Shown here in pieces: positions 16,600 to 25,500 of a stretch of DNA of 56,315 bases; position 1 is the first letter of the stretch; each line of letters starts with the position of its first letter. Position numbers and translations under genes: made by a program. The stretch comes from Anaerolineales bacterium (GTDB lineage: Bacteria; Chloroflexota; Anaerolineae; Anaerolineales; UBA6663). The stretch spans positions 1 through 56,315 of the forward strand of contig JADLEU010000039.1 in assembly GCA_020845955.1 (NCBI GenBank). Direction: 5' to 3'. Under the pieces are notes generated by a model. The model searched no databases and was not told the DNA's origin. It worked only from the letters and a program-made list of their open reading frames with translations.

Positions 16600-19521
16600 A
16601 TGGCCAATAATCCAACTGACCGGACATCTACCACCATCTCGACGGTGGCGTGGCACGCCGAGCCGGTCGAGGTGGTCGAGAGCAAGCTGGGCACGCAAAT
16701 ACAGACCGGGCTGACGCCCGAGGAGGCCGGGCAGCGGCTGGCCGAGCTGGGACCGAACGAGCTGCGCGAGGCGCCGCGCCCGCCGTTCTGGCGGCTGGTG
16801 CTGCAGCAGTTCACCAGCTTCGTGGTGCTGATCCTGATTGTGGCCAGCGGCATCTCGGCCGTGCTGGGCGAATGGGTCGAGGCCATCGCCATCATGGCCA
16901 TCGTGCTGCTGAACGCCATCATCGGCGTGATCCAGGAGTCCAAGGCCGAGGAGGCGCTGGCGGCCCTGAAGAAGCTGGCGGCGCCGAACGCTACCGTCAT
17001 CCGCGGGGGCGCCCACACGGCTGTGCCCAGCCGCGAGCTGGTGCCGGGCGACGTGGTGGTGCTGGAGGACGGCAACTACGTGCCGGCCGACGTGCGCCTG
17101 GTGGAAGCCATCAATCTGCGGATCGAAGAGGCGGCCCTGACGGGCGAGTCGGTGCCGGTGGAGAAGTCGGCCAGGGGCCGGCTGGAGGCCGATATCCCGC
17201 TGGGCGACCGGTACAACACGGCCTTCATGGGCACGCTGGTGGCCCGCGGGCGCGGGCGCGGCGTGGTGGTGGGGACGGGCATGCACACGCAGATGGGGCT
17301 GATCGCCCAGATGCTGCAGACCCTGGACAACGAGCCGACGCCGCTGCAGATGCGGCTGGAAGAGCTGGGCAAGCAGCTCGGCACGATCGCGCTGGTGATC
17401 TGCGGGCTGGTGTTCCTGGTGGCCGCCTGGCAGCAGACCGACCTGGCCGTGCTGACGGGGCAGGGGCTGGAGGCCTATTTCCACGAGTACTCGACCGAGC
17501 TGTCGGATTTCTTCCTGGTGGCAATCGGGCTGGCGATCGCGGCCGTGCCGGAGGGCTTGCCGGCGGTGGTGACGATCACGCTGGCGATCGGCATGCGCGA
17601 GATGGTGCGGCGCCACGCCCTGATCCGCCGGCTGGCGTCGGTGGAGACGCTGGGGGCGGCCAGCGTGATCTGCTCAGATAAGACCGGCACGCTGACGCAG
17701 AACCAGATGACGGTGGTGCGGGTGTGGGTGGACGACCGGCTGTTCACCGTCACGGGGGAAGGCTACGACCCGCACGGCGCGTTCCTGCTCAACGATCAGC
17801 AGGTGGATCTGACCCGCTACCCGGGCGCGCTGACGACGTTGTGGGCGGCCGACCTGGCCTCGGACGCGTACCTGGAAGCGGCCGGCTCGACCGACTCGGC
17901 CCAGGCGTACCGGGTGGTGGGCGACCCGACCGAGGGCGCGCTGGTGGTGGTGGCGGCCAAGGCCGGGGCCTTGAAAGCCGACCTGGAGCGGGCCTATCCG
18001 CGGATCAACGAGGTGCCGTTCGACTCGGAGCGCAAGCGGATGAGCACGATCCTGGACGTGGTGGAGCCGCACCGCAGCGATCCCAGCCCGTTTCACGAGG
18101 ATTCCGAGGCGCATGGGCAGATCTACGTCGTCACCACCAAGGGCGCTCCCGACGTGGTGTTGAAGCACTGCACACACTATCAGCGCATGGACGACGCGCC
18201 GGTGCCGCTGAACGACGCCCTGCGGGCGCGGATCCTGGCGGCCAACGCGGCCATGGCGAAGGAAGCGCTGCGCGTGCTGGCGGTGGCCTTCCGCACCGTG
18301 CCCGAGCCGCCCAAGGACGTCTCGCCGGAGGCGATCGAGCAGGACCTGGTCTTCCTGGGCATGTTCGGCATGATCGACCCGCCGCGGCCCGAGGCGCCGC
18401 CGGCGGTGAGCAAGGCGCGCCAGGCCGGCATCCGCACCATCATGATCACCGGCGATTACCCCGACACGGCGGCCGCCATCGCCCGCTCGATCGGGCTGCT
18501 GCAGCCGGGGCGCGAGGTGATGCCCGGCGCCCAGCTGGAGGCGCTGGACGACGCCAGCCTGGTGAAGGCGCTGGCGACGACCGACGTGTTCGCGCGGGTG
18601 AACCCGCAACACAAGGTGCGGATTGTGGAGGCGCTGCGACAGCGCCACGAGGTGGTGGCGATGACGGGCGACGGCGTGAACGACGCGCCAGCGCTAAAAC
18701 GGGCCGACATCGGCGTGGCCATGGGCATCACCGGCACCGACGTGGCCAAGGAAACGGCCGATATGGTGCTGACCGACGACAATTTCGCCAGCATCGTCTC
18801 GGCGGTGGAGCAGGGGCGGATTATCTACGCCAACATCCGCAAGTTCGTGTTCTTCTTGCTGTCGAGCAACGTGGCCGAGATCATGATCATCTTCCTGGCC
18901 ACGCTGGCGGGGCTGCCGTCGCCCCTGACGGCCATCCAACTGCTGTGGCTGAACTTGGTGACCGACGGCGCGCCGGCCCTGGCCCTGGCGATGGAGAAGG
19001 GCGACCCGGACGTGATGCAGCACAAGCCGCGGCCGAAGAGCGAGCCGATCGTGCACGGGCCGATGCGGCTGGGCATCGTGGTGCAGACCATCGCGCAGAC
19101 CTCGGCCGTTCTGGTCGCCTTCGGCATCGGGCTGCTGTGGCACCTGGGCACGACATCGCTGGCGGCCGGCAACTCCATCGCGGCGCTGATCGCTTACGAC
19201 TGGTCGGGTATCGACGTGCAGACGGCGGAGACGATGGCGTTCGTGACGTTGTCGCTGGCCGAGCTGTTCCGCGCCTTTACGGTGCGGTCGGAGCGGATCT
19301 CGATCTTCCGGATGGGGTTCTTCAGCAACCGCTACCTGGTGGGGGCGGTGGCGCTGTCGTTCGCGCTGGTGCTGCTGACGGTGTTCGTCCCGTTCCTGAA
19401 CCCGATCTTCAACACGCACCCGCTGGCGGGCCGCGAGTGGGGCGTGGTGCTCAGCCTGGCGATCCTGCCGGCTATCGCGGAGGAGGTCACGAAGTGGTGG
19501 CTGCGGCGGCGCGGGGACTGA
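16600..19521 (+). CDS. Calcium-translocating P-type ATPase (SERCA/PMCA-like, type II)
   Basis: A 973-residue P-type cation pump with all hallmarks: phosphorylation site CSDKTGTLTQNQMT (Asp near 359), TGES in the actuator domain, and TGDGVNDAPALKRADIG near residue 688. The ion-site helices read like SERCA: M4 PEGLP (near 316), M5 SSNVAEI, M6 NLVTDGAPALAL and M8 TLSLAELFRAF. The Asn, Glu, Thr/Asp and Glu ligands of both calcium sites therefore appear present, supporting Ca2+ export rather than Na+/K+ or Mg2+ transport (inference from family residues). It is a plasma membrane protein with about ten helices. It is transcribed alone from the promoter at 16484-16512. Confidence 0.92.
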   Translation: MANNPTDRTSTTISTVAWHAEPVEVVESKLGTQIQTGLTPEEAGQRLAELGPNELREAPRPPFWRLVLQQFTSFVVLILIVASGISAVLGEWVEAIAIMAIVLLNAIIGVIQESKAEEALAALKKLAAPNATVIRGGAHTAVPSRELVPGDVVVLEDGNYVPADVRLVEAINLRIEEAALTGESVPVEKSARGRLEADIPLGDRYNTAFMGTLVARGRGRGVVVGTGMHTQMGLIAQMLQTLDNEPTPLQMRLEELGKQLGTIALVICGLVFLVAAWQQTDLAVLTGQGLEAYFHEYSTELSDFFLVAIGLAIAAVPEGLPAVVTITLAIGMREMVRRHALIRRLASVETLGAASVICSDKTGTLTQNQMTVVRVWVDDRLFTVTGEGYDPHGAFLLNDQQVDLTRYPGALTTLWAADLASDAYLEAAGSTDSAQAYRVVGDPTEGALVVVAAKAGALKADLERAYPRINEVPFDSERKRMSTILDVVEPHRSDPSPFHEDSEAHGQIYVVTTKGAPDVVLKHCTHYQRMDDAPVPLNDALRARILAANAAMAKEALRVLAVAFRTVPEPPKDVSPEAIEQDLVFLGMFGMIDPPRPEAPPAVSKARQAGIRTIMITGDYPDTAAAIARSIGLLQPGREVMPGAQLEALDDASLVKALATTDVFARVNPQHKVRIVEALRQRHEVVAMTGDGVNDAPALKRADIGVAMGITGTDVAKETADMVLTDDNFASIVSAVEQGRIIYANIRKFVFFLLSSNVAEIMIIFLATLAGLPSPLTAIQLLWLNLVTDGAPALALAMEKGDPDVMQHKPRPKSEPIVHGPMRLGIVVQTIAQTSAVLVAFGIGLLWHLGTTSLAAGNSIAALIAYDWSGIDVQTAETMAFVTLSLAELFRAFTVRSERISIFRMGFFSNRYLVGAVALSFALVLLTVFVPFLNPIFNTHPLAGREWGVVLSLAILPAIAEEVTKWWLRRRGD

Positions 19522-19668
19522 AGCAATTGGCACGCGAAGCGGGCAGAAGGCAGGCGGCAGCGTATAGCGTGGAGCGTGGGGGACGAAGGACCAAGGGCCG
19601 CTTCGCGAGGCGAATCCGGCTTGGGGGCGTTGACGACAGACGGCGGACGACCGGGCGCAGGTGACGGT

Positions 19669-20040
19669 ATGGCACAACTGGCGGACAAGCAGGGGCACGC
19701 TGCCGAAGATCGCAGCCGGATTGAGCGCGAACTGCTGGCCGGGCGCGCGGCGCAGGCAGCCGGCAACGCGGGCCGGGCACGCGTGTGTGCCCGGCGAGCG
19801 GCGGGGCTAGGGATCAAGGCCTGGTTCCAGCGCCCGGGGGCCGCGCGCGGCGAAGCGGGTGGCTGGGACGGCGACGCGCTGGCCCAATTGAAACGCCTGC
19901 CGGCCGAGCCAGGGGTGCCCGCGCCCGTCCGGGCGGCGGCTGCACGGCTGACGACCAAAGTGGACGTTGAGCACAAGGTGCCATTCGCCGCCGACCCGCT
20001 GGAGGATGCGGAGCGCATTATCCGATTTGCGGCTTTGTAG
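19669..20040 (+). CDS. Conserved small helical protein of unknown function
   Basis: 123 residues from the ATG at 19669; the open frame extends upstream to 19576 but that part is low-complexity. The protein is mostly helical, with ERELLAGRAAQAAGNAGRARVCARRAAGLGIKAW followed by DALAQLKRLPAEPGVPAPVRAAAARLT and an acidic DPLEDAERIIRF end. I associate this pattern with HEPN-like conserved hypothetical proteins of Chloroflexota and Cyanobacteria, from memory only. It lies 31 bases before a BTAD regulator in the same orientation. Confidence 0.6.
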   Translation: MAQLADKQGHAAEDRSRIERELLAGRAAQAAGNAGRARVCARRAAGLGIKAWFQRPGAARGEAGGWDGDALAQLKRLPAEPGVPAPVRAAAARLTTKVDVEHKVPFAADPLEDAERIIRFAAL

Positions 20041-20071
20041 GTAAGATACGCCCGACCCGCTCCGCTGGCGT

Positions 20072-22135
20072 ATGCCGCTGCCCCCAATTGCCCTGGACGA
20101 ATTGCCACGCTCCTTCGTCGGCCGGCCCGACCTCGAAGGCCTGTGGCAGCGCCTGAGCGCCGGCCAGACTGATTTCACCGCCGCCGAACGCCTCCAGATC
20201 ACCCTGGCCGAGGCCCGCGCCGACGAGCGCGCCGGCCGCATTGCCGACTCAACCGAGCGCGCCCGCCACGTGCTGGAGGCAGCGCGCCAGAGCGGCGACG
20301 CGGCCGGCATGGGGGGTGCGCTGGCGCAGCTCGGCTACCTGCAATTCCGCCTGGGGCACTATGCCGAAGCCGCCGCCCTGGCGGTCGAGGCGCTGGCGCG
20401 GGTGAGGCACCATCCTGAGGCGGTCACGGCGCTGCACGTGCAGGGGCTGAGCGCCCTGGCGACGCACGACTGGACGCGGGCGGAGGAGCGCTTCCGGCGG
20501 GCGGCCGACCTGAGCCGGCAGATTGGTTATCCCCTCGGCCTGTCACTGGCCCTTCACAACTTGGCGCTGATCCACGAGTACCGCGGCCAGTTCGACCTGG
20601 CGCTGGCCGCGGCGGCCGAGTCGCTGCGCCTGTCGGAATCGTTCGGCCATCGCCACTGGGCCTATCCCGTGGTGCGGACCTCCGTGTGCCAGACGACGGG
20701 TAGGCGGGCCGAGGCGCGCCAGGCGCTGAGCGATCTGGCCGAGCTGGCTGTGCCGGGCTCGCTGGTCGCCTGTCTTTACCATGGTTTCAGCGCGCAGTTG
20801 GCGCTGGACGAAGACGACCTGGAGCGGGCCGAGGCCGAGTTGGACGTCGCCCGGCCCGATGCGGTGCGGCTGGGCGACCCGGTGGCGCACTACCTGCTGT
20901 GGCTGGTGACCAGCCGCCTGCGCCGGCTGCAGGGCGACGCCCCGGCCGCCCTGCAATGGGCCAGCGAAAACCTGGCCGAGCTGCGCCGGGTGGGCCACCG
21001 CGGGTTCGAGTGCCATGCGCTGGTGGAGCTTGCGCGGGCCGAGTGGGCGCTCGGCCATCACCCCGCGGCCGAGGCCGGACTGCAGGCGGCCCTGGAGCTG
21101 GCCAGCGCACTGGGCAGCGCCTATGTAGCGGCCCAGGCGACGTTCTTGCTGGCCGCCCTGCGCCACGCGCTGGGCCAGCCCGCGGCCGAGGCGGCCTGGC
21201 TCGACGCGGCCCAGCGCATCCAGTCGGGGGGCTACGGCTTCATCCTGGAGCGCGAGCGTGCGCTGGCCTTTCCGCTGTTGGCGGCGCAGGCCCGCGGCGC
21301 TACCCCGGCTGCCCGCGCCGCGGCGGAGACGCTGATAGCCCAACTGGCGCGCGTGGCGCCCCTGCCCTTGCGCATCGTGGGGCTGGGCCGCTTCGAGGTC
21401 TGGCAGGCGCGGCGTCGCATCGCCGACCGCGAGTGGAAGCGGCGTGCGGGCGAGTTGCTGCGCTTTCTGCTCTTGCAGTCGGGCTGGGCGGCCGAGCGTG
21501 AGGCGGTCCTGGATGGGCTGTGGCCCGACCAGCCGCGCGAGGCGGCGCTGGCCCAACTCCACCAGGCGAGCTCGGCACTGCGCCGCAGCCTGGAGCCCGA
21601 CCTGCCCGGCAAGTTCCCCTCGCGCTATCTGTGGGTGGAGGCCGACCGGCTCGCGCTGCGGCTGCCGCCCGGCTCAGCGGTGGACTTCGAGCGCTTCGAG
21701 CAGGAGGCCGCGGCGTGCATTGCGCAGGCGGAGGCGACCGGTGAGGCCGCAAGCGAAGCCGCGGCGCGTCTCGCCGAAGTGCTCAACCTGTACCAGGGGG
21801 AGTTGTTCCCGCCCGATCGCTTCGCCGATTGGGCGCAGGCGCGCCGCGAGCGGCTGGCCGAGCTGCACCTGGAAGGGCGGCTGGCGCTGGCCCGCGCGCA
21901 ATTGGCGGCCGGCGCGCCGCGCGTGGCGCTGGAGAACTGCCGGCGCCTGCTGGCCGCCGACCCCTGGCGGGAGGATGCCGCCCTGACCGCCATGCGCGCC
22001 TGCCAGGCGCTGGGCGACCGCCCGGGGGCGCTGCGCGTGTTTCAGGAATTGGAGCGCGCCCTGCGCCACGACCTGAAACTGGCGCCGCGCGCCGACCTGC
22101 GCGCGCTGGCCAAGGCAATGCGCCTGGGCGGATGA
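20072..22135 (+). CDS. TPR protein with C-terminal winged-helix/BTAD (SARP-like) regulator module
   Basis: A 687-residue predicted transcriptional regulator. The first 420 residues are TPR-like helical repeats (for example AEERFRRAADLSRQIGYPLG and LALHNLALIHEYRGQFDLAL). A winged-helix DNA-binding domain (IVGLGRFEVW to LWPDQPREAALAQLHQASSALRRSL, about 430-515) and a bacterial transcriptional activation domain (VDFERFEQEA to the end, with YQGELFPPDRFADW and LAADPWREDAALTAMRACQALGDRPGAL) follow. SARP-type regulators normally carry the DNA-binding domain first; here the order is reversed. Downstream in the same direction, after a perfect palindrome, are a small protein and a giant secreted beta-helix protein, its likely targets (inference). 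Confidence 0.85.
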   Translation: MPLPPIALDELPRSFVGRPDLEGLWQRLSAGQTDFTAAERLQITLAEARADERAGRIADSTERARHVLEAARQSGDAAGMGGALAQLGYLQFRLGHYAEAAALAVEALARVRHHPEAVTALHVQGLSALATHDWTRAEERFRRAADLSRQIGYPLGLSLALHNLALIHEYRGQFDLALAAAAESLRLSESFGHRHWAYPVVRTSVCQTTGRRAEARQALSDLAELAVPGSLVACLYHGFSAQLALDEDDLERAEAELDVARPDAVRLGDPVAHYLLWLVTSRLRRLQGDAPAALQWASENLAELRRVGHRGFECHALVELARAEWALGHHPAAEAGLQAALELASALGSAYVAAQATFLLAALRHALGQPAAEAAWLDAAQRIQSGGYGFILERERALAFPLLAAQARGATPAARAAAETLIAQLARVAPLPLRIVGLGRFEVWQARRRIADREWKRRAGELLRFLLLQSGWAAEREAVLDGLWPDQPREAALAQLHQASSALRRSLEPDLPGKFPSRYLWVEADRLALRLPPGSAVDFERFEQEAAACIAQAEATGEAASEAAARLAEVLNLYQGELFPPDRFADWAQARRERLAELHLEGRLALARAQLAAGAPRVALENCRRLLAADPWREDAALTAMRACQALGDRPGALRVFQELERALRHDLKLAPRADLRALAKAMRLGG

Positions 22136-22145
22136 TGACCTGGGT

Positions 22146-22169
22146 CGGGGCGTTCATTTGAACGCCCCG
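22146..22169. repeat. Perfect palindrome between regulator and small-protein gene
   Basis: An 11-base stem (22146-22156 with 22159-22169) separated by two bases forms a near-perfect hairpin of the type CGGGGCGTTCA/TGAACGCCCCG. There is no T tract, so it is a weak terminator candidate. The word GGGTCGGGGCGTTCA recurs at about 27110, which suggests a dispersed palindromic repeat. Confidence 0.65.
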
Positions 22170-22265
22170 GCTGCGACCGAACGCCCATCCCGTGAACGCG
22201 CCGGCGGGCGCCGCCGTCAGTCTTCGGTCAGTGCCGTCTGCTACCCTGACGCCAGCGGAGCGACG

Positions 22266-22502
22266 ATGCGCCAGCGCCACGCCTTTCTCCTCATCCTGAT
22301 CCACGACGACGCCGAGCCCGCGGTCTTGCGCGGGCGGGTGCGCCACGTGGCCAGCGAGACGGAGGCGGCCTTCACCGGCGCGGATCAGTTGCTGAAGTTC
22401 TTGCAGGCGCGGAGCGCTGTCGCGGCGGCTGGCGCGGTCGCGGCGGCCCAGGTGCTCGATCCGGCGGGGGCCGGCCAACACCTACCCAAGACAACCGAAT
22501 AA
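22266..22502 (+). CDS. Small protein preceding a beta-helix surface protein, family member 1
   Basis: 78 residues from an ATG with a GGAG ribosome binding site five bases upstream. The first half (HAFLLILIHDDAEPAVLRGR, then ETEAAFTGADQLLKFLQAR) aligns with the small protein at 32084-32290: both have [HR]A[FY]LL, then a (W/L)R step, then AF followed by LL-x-FL. The second half is Ala-rich. No signal peptide or membrane segment. It sits between a BTAD regulator and a secreted beta-helix gene, the same place its relative occupies. Function unknown; an antagonist or co-factor of the regulator is one possibility. Confidence 0.6.
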   Translation: MRQRHAFLLILIHDDAEPAVLRGRVRHVASETEAAFTGADQLLKFLQARSAVAAAGAVAAAQVLDPAGAGQHLPKTTE

Positions 22503-22556
22503 GCAGCGGAGCCCGCGGGCGGATGACGACCCGTGCGGCAGGCGAAGGAGGTCCTC

Positions 22557-25500
22557 ATGCGTCAAGCGATTGCGCGCGGTTTTGGGTTGGCGGTGGCCGC
22601 CGGGATCGGGCTGTGCCTGGCGGCGCTGGTGCAATGGCGGCTGGCCGGTGTGGCGTTGGCCGCGCCGCTGGATCGGCCCAGGGCCTCCACGGTGGTGCCG
22701 TCCGGCACCCTGGTCGCCAATACCACCTGGACCGCGGCCGGCAGTCCTTACCTGGTGGAAGGCCCGCTGGCCATTGGCACGGGCTATACCCTGACCATTG
22801 AGCCGGGAGTGACGGTGCAGTTGACGCGCACTGCCTGGCTGCAGGTGCAGAACGGGGCGGCGCTGATCGCCGAGGGCACGCCCGTCCAGCCGATCGTCTT
22901 TACCGGGCGCGCGGCCCAGCCCCAGCCGGGCGACTGGCTGCGGCTGGAGTTTTATCACACCGCGCGGGTGCGGCTGGCGCACTGCGACATCGGCTATGGG
23001 GGCGGCAGCGGCGGCAGCGACACGAGCGTGTACATCGGCACGTCTGGGCTGGTGCCGGACGTCAGCCTGAGGCATTGCCGGGTGCACGACAGCAACGCCG
23101 ACGGCCTGCAGGCGGTGGGCGACGTGGACATGCAGTTGGTGCTGGAAGACACGCGCTTCGATCACAACGCCGGCATCGGGCTGCGCCTCAGCAACCCGCG
23201 CGCCATCCCAGACTATGACAACCTGACCTTCGACCACAACGGCGTGGATGGGATGTTCTTCGACGGCTTGATGAGCCGCGGCCAGTTCTGGCAGGACGCG
23301 ACCCTGGACGGCGCCAAGCTGAACGGCAGCCCCTTCGTGCTGGCCAACGGGTCGTTCAACGTGCGGCCAGGCGTCACCGTCACCGTCAGACCCGGCACCG
23401 AACTGCGTTTGCGCCCGCAGAACGGTGTGCCGGGCTACCTCCCGCTGGTCGTGCACGGGGGCGGCAACCTGCTGGCCGAGGGCACGCCCGGCAACCCGAT
23501 CACCTTTACCTCCGGGCTGACCACCCCGCAACCGGGCGACTGGGGCGGGCTGGAGATCGCGCACGACGCGCGTGCCCGGCTGGCCTACTGCGACCTCGGC
23601 TATGGGGGCGCCGGCAGCACCGACAGCCTGGTGTACCTGTACACGGCCGGCCTGGTCCCGGACGTCAGCCTGCGGCATTGCCGGGTGCACGACAGCGACG
23701 GCAACGGCATGTACGTGTCGGGGGACGTGGACATGCAGTTGGTGCTGGAAGACACACGCTTCGACCACAACGCCGGCATCGGACTACGCCTCAACAACCC
23801 GCGCGCGATGCCGGACTATCGCAACCTGAGCTTCGACCACAACGGCGTGGACGGGATGTATTTTGACGGGGCGCAGAGCCGCGGCCAGTTCTGGCAAGAC
23901 GCGGTCCTGGACGGCGCGGCGCTCAACGGCAGCCCCATCATCCTGGCCAACGGGTCGTTCAACGTGCGGCCGGGTGTCACCGTCACCGTGAAGCCAGGCA
24001 GTGAGGTCCAATTCATCACTGTGGGCAGCAGCCAATTGATCGTACACGGCGGTGGTAACTTCTTCGCCGAGGGCACGCCCGGCAACCCGATCACCTTTAC
24101 CTCCGGGCTGACCACGCCGCAGCCGGGCGACTGGGGCGGCTTCTACTTCGCCACCGCGGCGCGGGCGCGGCTGGCCTTTTGCGACATCGGCTACGCGGGC
24201 TACAGCGGCGGCCCGAACGCGGTGCTGTACATCCAATCCTCCGACGTGCACCTGCGCCGCTGCCGCATCCACGACAATCCCCTGCTGACCCTTTACACCT
24301 ACGCCGCCCAGCCGGTGCTGCTCTACAACCGCTTTGAGGGGGGCACCAGCGGGGTGTACAACCCCAATCCGGCCTACGTGGTCGACGCGCGCGCCAACTG
24401 GTGGGGCCACGCCAGCGGCCCGCAGCATCCCAGCCTGAACCCCGGCGGCCAGGGGTTGCCAGTGACCGACGGCGTGCTCTTCGACCCGTGGCTGGCCGAC
24501 CCGGCGGCGGCGGCGCTCATCGTCTGGCCAGATCGCGGCGGCAACACCGGCCGGGTGACGGTGAACCTGGCGCGGGAGACCGACCTGCCGGCGAGTGCGG
24601 TGGTGCGGCTGACGCGTGCCGGACAGCCCGACCTCCTGGGCAACCTGCACCCGGCAGCGCGGCCGGGCGACCCAGCGCAGGTCACCTTTGATCTGACCGG
24701 CGCCGCCACCGGTCCCTGGAACGTGGCCGTGGACGACGGCGGGACGACGGCCGTGCTGCCGGACGGCTTTACGGTGGAGGCGGGCCAGGCGCCGCAGTTC
24801 TGGTTCGACTTGCAGTCGCGGCTGGTGGCGGTGCTCAACCGGCCGGCGCAGGTGGCGCTGCTGTACGGCAACACCGCCAACGTGGACGCTCCCGCCACGC
24901 ACTTGCGCTTTATCGCGCCGGAGGCGCTGGCCATTGCGACCCCGCCCGAGGCGCCGCACCGCACCAGCTACAGCGCCTCGGACCAGGCCAACTTCATTGA
25001 TCTGTACCTGCCGCGCGTGCCGGCGCAGTCCATGACGGTGATCCCGCTGCGGCTGACCGGCGACGCGCTGGGCGACTACGTGCTGGGCCTGCGCGCGGAC
25101 GGTCCCAGCGCGGGCAGCGTGCGCGAGGACCACCACTTCGGCCTGAGCGTGACCGCGCTGGTGACGGACACCAACAGCCTGACCACCACCGTCCACCGCA
25201 GCGGCGACCTGGCCAACGGCGATATCCATTTCAGCCTGGGTGCGCGCAGCACGACCGAACTGCTCCCGCTGCCCCTCATCACCAAAACCGTCACCGGCGG
25301 CCTGGTGCGCTACGAGATCGTGGCCACGCTGCCAAGCAGCAGCGCCCTGGGAGCGGGGCTGGCGGCCGGCAGCGGCACGCACCTCGACACCATTATCGAG
25401 ACGACCAACGAGGTCAACGACGCCATCGACACCGTCAGCGACGCCTATGACGAGACCACCACGACGGCTAACAAAATCGTGACCCAGGCCGACCTGATTG

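Noticed and set aside
16352-16627. N-terminal extension of xpt
   Set aside because: It would run over the divergent promoter region and into the ATPase gene and has no similarity to Xpt proteins.
22922-24330. CRISPR-like array
   Set aside because: The repeats are about 600 bases long and in frame within a protein gene; no short direct repeats with unique spacers exist in the window.
23784-25382. 532-codon minus-strand open frame opposite the beta-helix gene
   Set aside because: No recognisable domain, antisense to well-formed repeats; its own apparent repeats are only reflections of the tandem repeats.
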